NCBI RefSeq assembly: GCF_013140855.1
Contig: NZ_JABBPG010000010.1
Span: forward strand, 62,001 to 126,000
Direction of reading: 5' to 3'
DNA: 64,000 nt
Source of the DNA: Pseudoalteromonas caenipelagi
GTDB lineage: Bacteria; Pseudomonadota; Gammaproteobacteria; Enterobacterales; Alteromonadaceae
Numbering within the stretch: position 1 is the first letter of the stretch; each line of letters starts with the position of its first letter. Both the position numbers and the translations under genes were made by a program. The notes beneath the pieces were generated by a model, which made no database searches, was not told where the DNA came from, and saw nothing but the letters and a program-made list of their open reading frames with translations. Positions 54,443 to 62,523 of the stretch are shown here, piece by piece.

Positions 54443-55975
54443 TTAAATGCAATAACGCGCAAATAAGCTGCTCACTGTTGCAGCAGTTGGCTTGCCGTGT
54501 TGCCAATCACCGCCCTCAACACCACTGCCAGCAATATCCATATGCACATAAGGCAATGGAAGCTCTGAATCACAGCCATGCTTATCTAGCCCGCCCACAA
54601 TCGCTAAAAATGCCATAGGGAATTGGTGACCGCGCGCAGTAACCGCTGAAGGGGCATTGTTACTTGAAAGCACATCGTCTGCTAAGGTGCGAGGTTTTAC
54701 AAAATCATAATCTTCACGACGGCTGCGTGATAACTCCGCGCCATCGGCCCACAGATCGCCGATATCGGCCAATTGACGAGATACACTCGCCGCACGAGCT
54801 GGGCCATTTTCTACATAAGCGCTATATGGACCTACCGCTCGTGCTGCGTGGCCAGTCAGTGTTGCGACAGTAAATAACTCAGGGTTTACCTCTGACTTAG
54901 CAAGGTCTTTCATTTCGCTTAGTAAATCACCCATCGCCAAACGACCTTCGGCATCGGTATTACCGATACGTACTTTTAACCCCTCACGGCATGTGATGAT
55001 TTCATCTGGTACAAAACAGTCTGAACCGATTGAGTTACGCACCACAGCGAGGTAGGCAATTACTTTTACCCCATTTGGCTGATAATCAGCAACTGCTTTC
55101 ATAAAACCAGCGACAGATGCAGCACCGCCTTTATCGCGACTCATCCCCGCCATAAAGCCACCTACTTTAAGATCTGCACCGCCGGTATCGTAAACAAGCC
55201 CTTTACCAACGAACATCAAGGTACGATTTACTTCACCGCTTGGCGTGTATTCTAGCTTTATCACGCGAGGATGGTGACGCTCAACGGCATAAGAAGCACG
55301 AGCAACAGTTCCCAACATTGGATATTGCTTTTCTATCGTATTGATATCACTAATAACTTCTACAGACACGCCCGTATTGTTAAATAACTCAACACAGTAA
55401 TCTGCAAATTTTGGTGGCGCCATACGCTCAGGTTCAGTACCACATAAATCTCGGGCTGCATATTGGCCAGCAGCCATGGCATTAAGCTGCTTACACAGCG
55501 CCTCACTGGCTCCTACTAAGCTTATTTGTGTAACTGGCTCTATGCTTTGACCACGATACTCTCGTGCTTCTAACGGCTGCCATAGCGCCTGACACGCGCC
55601 TAAGTAAGCCACTTGAAGCGCATTTTGATAGCGTTCATCTTGTGGCATACCCACAACCTGCAAGGTAGGTGCTTTGCATCCTGCCGCTTTTGCTTCATTG
55701 ATAGCTGACTTTGCAGCATCAAAAACACGACGTACGTCATCATAATCACGATTAAGCGGGCCAGTTGGGGAGATAATCAAACGCTTACCAGGTAGCTCAT
55801 CAGCAAGCAACAGAGTCGCTTTGCTCGCGATTCTCGCATCTATCGCTAGATACGGCGCGACAGCTGTGTTAAGACGCTCATCCTGTAAATCATGCACATC
55901 TGCAGCAATCACGATCACTGCGTCTGCGTTATTATTCACTAAATCACTACATGGTAATGCTAGAGGAAAAGACAT
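54443..55975 (-). CDS. M17 leucyl aminopeptidase family protein
   Basis: A 510-residue cytosolic dizinc aminopeptidase. The catalytic C-terminal half has VYDTGGADLKVGGFMAGMSRDKGGAA (metal Lys/Asp and the active Lys region) and NTDAEGRLAMGDLL with the signature Asp/Glu and Arg. It is closer to PepA/PepB-like enzymes than to any other family. The substrate range is not predictable. Its ATG follows immediately after a terminator-like T-run, and the only ribosome site (GAGGG) is in the hairpin arm. Confidence 0.9.
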   Translation of the reverse strand: MSFPLALPCSDLVNNNADAVIVIAADVHDLQDERLNTAVAPYLAIDARIASKATLLLADELPGKRLIISPTGPLNRDYDDVRRVFDAAKSAINEAKAAGCKAPTLQVVGMPQDERYQNALQVAYLGACQALWQPLEAREYRGQSIEPVTQISLVGASEALCKQLNAMAAGQYAARDLCGTEPERMAPPKFADYCVELFNNTGVSVEVISDINTIEKQYPMLGTVARASYAVERHHPRVIKLEYTPSGEVNRTLMFVGKGLVYDTGGADLKVGGFMAGMSRDKGGAASVAGFMKAVADYQPNGVKVIAYLAVVRNSIGSDCFVPDEIITCREGLKVRIGNTDAEGRLAMGDLLSEMKDLAKSEVNPELFTVATLTGHAARAVGPYSAYVENGPARAASVSRQLADIGDLWADGAELSRSRREDYDFVKPRTLADDVLSSNNAPSAVTARGHQFPMAFLAIVGGLDKHGCDSELPLPYVHMDIAGSGVEGGDWQHGKPTAATVSSLFARYCI

Positions 55976-56006
55976 AAAAAAGGCCCTCAGTTACAAATTA
56001 AGGGCC
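55976..56006 (-). terminator. Terminator-like stem abutting the M17 start codon
   Basis: On the minus strand GGCCCT, 13-nt loop, AGGGCC, then T6 and the ATG at 55975. It can end the cstA transcript. The GAGGG that would serve the M17 gene, about 8 nt from its ATG, forms part of the 3' arm. Confidence 0.6.
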
Positions 56007-56046
56007 CGATTATGGGATATTTGATAATGCTTTACCAGTAAAGTCG

Positions 56047-57732
56047 TTATTGTTGACTTGTGCCGTGCGCCTCGGCACGATTATGTTTGCTAATAACAGC
56101 CCAAGCTTCCAACATCACCAGTACACTCACCACCAATACGATGATATCCAGTCCCACTAATAACCAGTTACCTTGCTGGTAATATTCTTGTAGTTTGATT
56201 ACTCCAGCAAAAAATGCCATCAATAAAACAAAACTCATTGGTATTAAAGTGTATTTCGCTGGGCGCCCTAACTTAATGAGGTAGACTGAAATTACTAACA
56301 AAGTAAGACTCGCGAGTATTTGATTGGTTGAGCCAAACAATGGCCAAATGATCATACCACCACTGCCCGCAGAGCCACCGGCTCCAAAAGCAAGCAATAG
56401 ACAACAACCAACTGCGATGAATGTTGCAACAATACCATTTTGTAGCGGCTTAAGTTGGTATATCTCTCCCCACTCTTGAATGATATAACGCTGCAGTCTT
56501 ACCCCCGAGTCCATCGTTGTACCAGCGAACAGCACCACCATTACCGCAAGGAGTGTTGCTGCGATCTCTGCCGAGATACCCCAACCACTACTGATCAAAT
56601 TCGACCCGCCGTTAATAAATGCTCCCACACTGCCTGCACCTAAGTGGCTGTATATTTCATGCCATTGCTCAGGTGACACAGCAAGCATCACGCCACTAAC
56701 GGCTACTAGAGTTATCAAAGCCAAAGAGCCTTCACCTACTGCGCCCAAGTAACCAACAAACCGACCATCTGTTTCTTTATTTAATTGCTTAGAGCTGGTG
56801 CCCGATGACACAATGCCATGAAAACCTGATACCGCGCCGCAGGCGATGGTGACGAATAACAGCGGTATAATGCTTGGTGTTTCACTAGCCATTTGGGTGT
56901 TGAATGCTGGAGCAGTAATATCTGGCATGACCACAAATACCGCACCGTAGAGTAATATCAAGCCAACCAATAATTGCATACCGTTAATAAAGTCGCGAGG
57001 CTGCAGCAGCATCCATACCGGTAATAGAGAAGCCACCGCTGCATAGATAAAGAGGATCACAATCCAACTCGCCTTATCCGTTAGGCCAAATAATTCTGAA
57101 GGCAATGCCAAAGGCATACTCGACCCCATGTAAATCGTGGCATACAAAATCGCCACCCCAACCACACATAGCGGTACTAAAGGCACTTGTCGTTTAAGTA
57201 ACTGTCCAATAATCAATGCCACTGCAATCGCTGCCCATGCAGGAAACACAGCGCTTGGATTGGCAACAAAAGAGTTGGCAATCACCACTCCAAATACCGC
57301 ATTGACCATTAATAAAACCAGAAACACCACTATCATAAATAACGCACGGGTGCGTTTTCCTATGACGGTTTCAGACAGTGCCCCCATAGACTTACCTTTA
57401 TGACGTGCACTGGCCCAAAGTGCCCCCATGTCGTGTACACCGGCAAAAAATATGGTGCCAATCACTACCCATAGCACCGCCGGAACCCATCCCCAATACA
57501 CCGCAATAGCAGGCCCAACAATTGGGGCTGCACCGGCAACCGAGGTAAAATGGTGTCCCCACAATACCACTTTGTTCGTTGGTACAAAGTCTACGCCATC
57601 ATTGAGTTCGTGTGCTGGCGTGACAAAGTTATCATCCATTTTGAAGATTTTTTCAGCGATGAATTTTGAATAAACAAACCAGCCAAATAGCATACCAATG
57701 ATGCCAAATAGCACTATCATGATTGACTGCAT
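56047..57732 (-). CDS. cstA: Carbon starvation protein A, short form
   Basis: A 561-residue polytopic inner-membrane protein of the CstA family, peptide or pyruvate transporters induced by carbon limitation. Hallmarks are NKVVLWGHHFTSVAGAAPIVGPA, FAGVHDMGALWASARHKGKS, SGFHGIVSSGTSSKQ, and WPLFGSTNQ. It is shorter than E. coli CstA (701), lacking the extended C-terminus. The start follows AGGAG. Context with three peptidases suggests peptide use. Confidence 0.94.
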   Translation of the reverse strand: MQSIMIVLFGIIGMLFGWFVYSKFIAEKIFKMDDNFVTPAHELNDGVDFVPTNKVVLWGHHFTSVAGAAPIVGPAIAVYWGWVPAVLWVVIGTIFFAGVHDMGALWASARHKGKSMGALSETVIGKRTRALFMIVVFLVLLMVNAVFGVVIANSFVANPSAVFPAWAAIAVALIIGQLLKRQVPLVPLCVVGVAILYATIYMGSSMPLALPSELFGLTDKASWIVILFIYAAVASLLPVWMLLQPRDFINGMQLLVGLILLYGAVFVVMPDITAPAFNTQMASETPSIIPLLFVTIACGAVSGFHGIVSSGTSSKQLNKETDGRFVGYLGAVGEGSLALITLVAVSGVMLAVSPEQWHEIYSHLGAGSVGAFINGGSNLISSGWGISAEIAATLLAVMVVLFAGTTMDSGVRLQRYIIQEWGEIYQLKPLQNGIVATFIAVGCCLLLAFGAGGSAGSGGMIIWPLFGSTNQILASLTLLVISVYLIKLGRPAKYTLIPMSFVLLMAFFAGVIKLQEYYQQGNWLLVGLDIIVLVVSVLVMLEAWAVISKHNRAEAHGTSQQ

Positions 57733-57760
57733 TCTAGGCTCCTGCTCTTATTATTGTTTT

Positions 57761-57875
57761 CACTTAGCTTTTGAAATTAACATAATTAACAAAAAAAGCA
57801 CTTACCTTTTAGTCGCAGAAAAATATAGGGACTATCGATAAGTGCTTGTTGCACGATTCAAACTTGCTCACTTAT
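57761..57875. repeat. Four CACTTA motifs in the cstA upstream region
   Basis: CACTTA occurs at 57761-57766, 57799-57804 and 57869-57874, and in inverse orientation (TAAGTG) at 57839-57844. The central pair is extended to AAGCACTTA / TAAGTGCTT (57796-57804 and 57839-57847), giving a 9-bp inverted repeat. They may be binding sites of a regulator of cstA or the M3 gene; a hairpin ending the M3 transcript is the alternative. Confidence 0.4.
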
Positions 57876-57918
57876 GAGGCATTCACGTTAGGCAAAAATG
57901 CATCATCAGTTTATGTTG

Positions 57919-59958
57919 TTACTGCTGACTATAGGTTTTTAATTTTCCTGCAAAAGCGTCAAAAGAGACTGGCCTTTGTAGAAAGTCTTCTAACAATATG
58001 TCCGCAGGCTTTGAACCGCCCTGCTCCAAAATTAACTGTCGATATCTACTTGCCGTTTCTTTGTCCATCATGCCGTTTTCTTTGAACTTCGAAAGAATGT
58101 CCATTGCTATAGCCTGTGACCATTGATAAGTGTAGTAGCTGGCACTATAACCGTTCAAATGTGTAAAAGAGGTATAAAGATACTGATCGTCATTGGCAGG
58201 AAATAAAGTATAAATTGACTGTAAGTCATCGCTGAGTTTATCTACATCTAAGCCATTTGGGTCTCGGTTATACACGTCAAGAGAAAACGCCCCATAGTGC
58301 AATTGCTGCCGAGTATTCATACCTAAATTAAAGTCTCTAGCAGCGTACATAGCATCAAACATTTCCTTAGGTAGTACTTCGCTTGCGCTGTTGGTCGCAA
58401 AGCGAGACAAGGTTGGATAATGCCACGCCCACTCTTCAAGCATTTGTGATGGAGCTTCGATAAAATCTCTTTCTGTTGACACTCCTGCGGTATTACTCCA
58501 TTGAGTACTTGCAAACATAACATGGAGCGCATGACCAAATTCATGCAAAAACGTGGTCACCTCACGATGCGACATAGCGGCATTACCCTTTGGAAAATTT
58601 GCCAGTACGGCCGCCACGGGTATCTGTTTACCTTCAATCCCTTTTTGCAAAGTCACCACTTTGGCATGAGTAAACTTGCCATCCCGCGGGTGCAAATCCA
58701 GATAAAAGCGTCCCAATAATTTGCCGTTATCATATACCTCATATGCCGTCACTGAGGTATCCCATAACCAAGTATCCCAAGGCTTTACCTGAATACCGAA
58801 TAGCTCTTGAGTCAGCTCAAGTATGCCCGCTTTAGTTTTGTCAAAACTGAAGTACCTACCGATAGCTTTGGAATCAACTTGTAACTGTTCTTTTAAAACC
58901 AGCTCGTACACATAGTCACGCTGCCATAATTCTACTTTATCTGTCTTTGGATAAATCTGCTGTAATCTCGCTAACAAGCGATTATAGTCTTTTTGATCAG
59001 CTGCTTTGGTGTATTCATTAAGCTGGGTTAAAAAGTCTTTTACTCTTTGTGGCGTCTTTGCCATTTTGTCTGAGATGATGTAATGCGCATAGTTATCAAA
59101 GCCTAATAATTGCGCATATTCAAAGCGTTTTTGTAGCAATTGCTCAACAACAGGCACATTTTCAGGATAGGCCCTTTGCCAAAACGCAAACCAAAGCCTT
59201 TTCTTTACCTCGTCATTTTCTGCATAAGATATGACTGGAATGATATCAGGGTAACGCGTTGAGATTTCAATAAAGCCATTTTCATCTAAGCTCCGAGCAT
59301 TAATATATTCAGCAGGTAGCCCTTTTAGCTCTTCTGGCTTTACTTTTATATAGCGCACACTCTCATTAATATTTTTATTAAACTGCTGGCCTATATTCGT
59401 TAATTCGCTATTGAGCTGGTGCAACTTAGCACGCGTTTGTGCATCTTTGCTCACACCTTTTTTTTGAAACTGAATTAGATACTTTTGTATTGAGTATTTA
59501 GTTTCATCATCAAGATCACCCTGACTAATATTCAAATACTTTTCGTGAATTGGTTGTGACAACCAAAGTTCACTCTCAAAGTTGGCAATTTTTTTAATGC
59601 ACACTCTTGCCGCATTTTTGATACTAGGTTCATTAAAGCTGTCTGAGATCAGTCTTAACCTGCCTGATAGATTACCTAAAGAAACAATCAATGAATCAAT
59701 AGGTTGATAAAATCTCACTTGGGTTGGGAAGCTGCCATCTTGCTCAAGAAGCTGCTTTTTCGTGTTTGCGTCAATAAGTATCCGTTCACATTGCTGCGTT
59801 ATATCAGCCACAGAGTTTAAATCTCTGAGTTGAGTCGATTGGTAATCAGCTGTAAACACAGGGGGGTCTTTTTGAACAGTTTGGGAAAGGAGGGGACTTT
59901 GAGCGCAAGAGGCTAGAGCAATACACATAGGGGCAATAATTAAGGCTATTTTAAGCAT
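57919..59958 (-). CDS. M3-family zinc metallopeptidase lipoprotein
   Basis: A 679-residue secreted lipoprotein (IALASC lipobox, Cys near residue 18) of the oligopeptidase/dipeptidyl carboxypeptidase group. The zinc motif is FLHEFGHALHVMF, and a downstream Glu is in DFIEAPSQMLEEW. Typical M3 C-terminal blocks LNGYSASYYTYQWSQAIAMD and AGVSTERDF are present. It likely degrades peptides in the periplasm. The start ATG 59958 follows AGGATG by 8 nt. Confidence 0.93.
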   Translation of the reverse strand: MLKIALIIAPMCIALASCAQSPLLSQTVQKDPPVFTADYQSTQLRDLNSVADITQQCERILIDANTKKQLLEQDGSFPTQVRFYQPIDSLIVSLGNLSGRLRLISDSFNEPSIKNAARVCIKKIANFESELWLSQPIHEKYLNISQGDLDDETKYSIQKYLIQFQKKGVSKDAQTRAKLHQLNSELTNIGQQFNKNINESVRYIKVKPEELKGLPAEYINARSLDENGFIEISTRYPDIIPVISYAENDEVKKRLWFAFWQRAYPENVPVVEQLLQKRFEYAQLLGFDNYAHYIISDKMAKTPQRVKDFLTQLNEYTKAADQKDYNRLLARLQQIYPKTDKVELWQRDYVYELVLKEQLQVDSKAIGRYFSFDKTKAGILELTQELFGIQVKPWDTWLWDTSVTAYEVYDNGKLLGRFYLDLHPRDGKFTHAKVVTLQKGIEGKQIPVAAVLANFPKGNAAMSHREVTTFLHEFGHALHVMFASTQWSNTAGVSTERDFIEAPSQMLEEWAWHYPTLSRFATNSASEVLPKEMFDAMYAARDFNLGMNTRQQLHYGAFSLDVYNRDPNGLDVDKLSDDLQSIYTLFPANDDQYLYTSFTHLNGYSASYYTYQWSQAIAMDILSKFKENGMMDKETASRYRQLILEQGGSKPADILLEDFLQRPVSFDAFAGKLKTYSQQ

Positions 59959-60193
59959 ACAACATCATCCTGATACTTACTTTCGTGGTGTGAGATATAA
60001 AAAACAGACCGTCCTTATCTTACTAAACAACCAAAAATCACGCTCGCACTTGCTTGTTACGCATCAAATAGTCGCTTTTAGATCACCTGACAAAGGCTTG
60101 GTAATGTTTAAGTTTCAATCGGGTCAATTGTTGTACGGCAATATAGCAAATAGCTGAAATAAAAACAAAAACTCTATTAAGATAACGGCAAGC
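59959..60193. other. Gap between the M3 gene and dinB remnant
   Basis: About 235 bases of AT-rich sequence. It should hold the M3 promoter. No hairpin with T-run, reading frame or RNA gene was seen. Confidence 0.35.
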
Positions 60194-61219
60194 CTACTCG
60201 CTATCAAATAGTCCCAGCTGCGCCTGACAGCTTTTGCTATCAGCAAGGCCAATATTAATGCCTATCAAACGTACCGGTTTACTTGGGTAGCGAGCGAGCA
60301 GTTCCTTTAGCAATGTGGATAAAACATCAACGTTTAAACTATCGTATTGACATTCTTTGCTAACAACTTGAAAGTCAAAAAACTTCACTTTAACGCCCAA
60401 CTTATTCATACCTCGATTGTCAATATACGGTTGTGCTCGACGAGTAAGCTCTGGGAATAGCGACTCAACCAAGCGCCGCGTTAACTCGACTTCATCATTG
60501 GTGTCTTCACTAAATGTTGTCTCAACACCCACAGACTTTCTTACTCTGTGCGTTTCAACCTCTCGCTCGTCAATGCCATGGCAACGCCGCCAAAGCACTG
60601 AGCCAAATTTACCAAAGCGTTGATATAAAAAATCTTCACTACTTGCTTTAATATCACAGCCATACTGAAAGCCAAGTGCCAATAGCTTTTGCTGCGTCAC
60701 TTTACCTACGCCGGGGATTTTTTTTAAAGGCAAGGTATCAATGAAGTCATTCACTTCATTGGGTGTTATAACAAACTGACCGTTAGGCTTGTTTTCATCG
60801 CTGGCTATTTTGGCTAAAAATTTGATGGGTGCGATACCTGCTGAAGCAGTTAAGCCTGTTTCACGTTCGACATCTGCGCGAATTTGTTGTGCTATTAAAG
60901 TGGCACTGCCGCCAAACTGAGCGCAGTTTGTTACATCCAAATAAGCTTCATCTAAAGACAGCGGCTCGATCAGATTGGTATAACGAGCAAAAATCCCTCT
61001 GATTTGTGCCGACACGTCTTTATAAACTGACATTCTGCCGGGCACTATCACCAGGTGAGGGCATAGCTTTTTAGCCTGATAGTTGGACATTGCCGAGCGT
61101 ACACCGTATTCACGCGCCAAATAATTAGAAGTAGACAAAACCCCACGATGACTATTACCGCCAATGGCCATGGGAACTTTTGCAAGTTCAGGATTGTCAC
61201 GCATCTCAACGGCCGCATA
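60194..61219 (-). pseudogene. dinB: DNA polymerase IV gene with disrupted 5' end
   Basis: From AAVEMRDNPEL onward the protein is a normal Y-family polymerase. It has SLDEAYLD with two catalytic acidic residues, LKKIPGVGKVTQQKL helix-hairpin-helix, a little-finger domain and a C-terminal clamp motif QLGLF. The expected N-terminus with the first metal-binding Asp (HVDMD) is not in frame; in its place the frame runs into unrelated residues back to TTG 61288. In the adjacent frame ILDHDSY is seen just before, so small indels around 61219-61245 seem to have broken the gene. No LexA box or ribosome site is present upstream. It would be inactive as a polymerase unless translation bypasses this. Confidence 0.7.
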
Positions 61220-61398
61220 AGATAAGAATCGTGATCTAATATTGAACAAGTTCGGAGCTTTAAAGGATACGATACCGAAAATAACCAATAAAAGCAGAGC
61301 AATAAAAATTTACAAGGTAAAGTCTCACCCTATACGGTATGTTCAATTTCTATTGTTCATTTTTTTAAGAGTCACAAATAAAGTAAATAACCTTTTAT

Positions 61399-62457
61399 TT
61401 ACCACTCAAAAGATATCTGTTCTGTATCTTCTTTGTTTGGTGATAAACCGATGTGAACACCTAAAAGGCGTACTCGTTTTCCATTTCCTCTAGAAAAAGC
61501 TTCACTGAGCAATTCAGATAAAATGGAATTATCAATCCTATCTGTTGCGAATTCTTTTGTCGTTTGATGAAAATCGGAAAACTTAACTTTAACACCTAAT
61601 TTGTTTATTGCTCTATCTTTTAGGTGTCTTTCAGACCTGCGCTCCAATTCTGGGACTAATTTTTTAAAAAGGATTTCTTCAAGAACAGAAATATCAAAAA
61701 TATCTTCTGGAAATGTACGCTCAACACCGACTGATTTTCTTTCCCTGCTAGTCATTACAGGTCTATCATCTACGCCACTACACCTCTCCCAGAGTAAGCG
61801 ACCAAGTTTCCCATAACGAGAAGCTAAATATTCTAAACTAGATGCTTTGATATCCCTGCCATATTGGAGGTTGTCCGCTAGAAGCTTTTCGTTTGTAACT
61901 TTACCAACACCTGGAATTTTTTTTAACTCCATATTATCGATAAAAGAATCAACATCATTGGGAGGAATAACATATATTCCATTAGGCTTATTCAGATCAG
62001 AAGCTACTTTCGCTAAATATTTGATGGGAGCTACACCAGCAGATGCAGTGAGTTGTAATTCTTCATAGATAGAGCGACAAATGTCTTGAGCTATTAATGT
62101 CGCTGAGCCACCAAACAATTGAGAGTTGGATACATCAAGATAAGCTTCATCAAGACTGAGAGGTTCAATAATGTTGGTATAGCGTTCAAAAATCTCCCGT
62201 ATTTTTGCACTAACTGATTTGTACACTTCCATTCTACCAGGCACCAAAATCAGGTTAGGGCACTTTTGCAAGGCTACACTTGTGGGCATTGCACTTCTAA
62301 CGCCAAATTCTCTTGCGATATAATTACAAGTAGATAAAACACCTCTTGCTTTACGGCTTCCGCCAACAGCGACAGGCTTATTAGCTAATGAGGGATTATC
62401 TCTGATTTCAACAGACACATAAAATGCGTCCATATCAACATGAATTATCTTTTTCAA
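61399..62457 (-). CDS. dinB: DNA polymerase IV, intact second copy
   Basis: A 352-residue Y-family translesion polymerase. The N-terminus MKKIIHVDMDAFYVSVE has the first catalytic Asp and a steric-gate Phe/Tyr; SLDEAYLDVS has the other catalytic residues; ELKKIPGVGKVTNEKLL is the helix-hairpin-helix. The C-terminus EQISFEW resembles a beta-clamp motif. It is clearly divergent from the neighbouring copy and more AT-rich, suggesting a different origin. The start is TTG 62457, 7 nt after AGGGG, which lies in the palindrome upstream. Confidence 0.94.
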   Translation of the reverse strand: MKKIIHVDMDAFYVSVEIRDNPSLANKPVAVGGSRKARGVLSTCNYIAREFGVRSAMPTSVALQKCPNLILVPGRMEVYKSVSAKIREIFERYTNIIEPLSLDEAYLDVSNSQLFGGSATLIAQDICRSIYEELQLTASAGVAPIKYLAKVASDLNKPNGIYVIPPNDVDSFIDNMELKKIPGVGKVTNEKLLADNLQYGRDIKASSLEYLASRYGKLGRLLWERCSGVDDRPVMTSRERKSVGVERTFPEDIFDISVLEEILFKKLVPELERRSERHLKDRAINKLGVKVKFSDFHQTTKEFATDRIDNSILSELLSEAFSRGNGKRVRLLGVHIGLSPNKEDTEQISFEW

Positions 62458-62461
62458 AATA

Positions 62462-62513
62462 GAACCCCTACAAAGTTAACTGTATAAATATACAGTTAAC
62501 TTTGTAGGGGTTC
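62462..62513. repeat. 52-bp palindrome with 25-bp perfect arms
   Basis: Arms 62462-62486 and 62489-62513 are exact reverse complements around AA. It fills the 66-nt gap between the hsdR stop and the dinB start. It contains the LexA box, the -10 region, part of the -35 and the Shine-Dalgarno (AGGGG at 62469-62465) of dinB. The RNA copy would be a 25-bp hairpin that could also end hsdR transcripts, although no T-run follows. Confidence 0.95.
62480..62495. promoter_or_regulatory. LexA (SOS) box of the intact dinB
   Basis: CTGTATAAATATACAG matches the gammaproteobacterial SOS consensus CTGT-N8-ACAG exactly, with the usual alternating AT core. It is centred in the palindrome and covers the -10 element of the dinB promoter, so LexA binding should block transcription. 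Confidence 0.88.
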
Positions 62514-62515
62514 AA
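62487..62515 (-). promoter_or_regulatory. dinB: Sigma70 promoter of the intact dinB
   Basis: On the minus strand TTGAAC (62515-62510), a 17-bp spacer, and TATATT (62492-62487). Transcription should start near 62480, inside the downstream arm of the palindrome, so the mRNA would lack the other arm and leave AGGGG unpaired. Confidence 0.65.
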
Positions 62516-62523
62516 CAACAATT

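Noticed and set aside
61048..61302. Separate frame overlapping the 5' end of the first dinB
   Set aside because: It only carries the ILDHDSY remnant and then runs out of frame through dinB; it is better explained as part of the broken gene.
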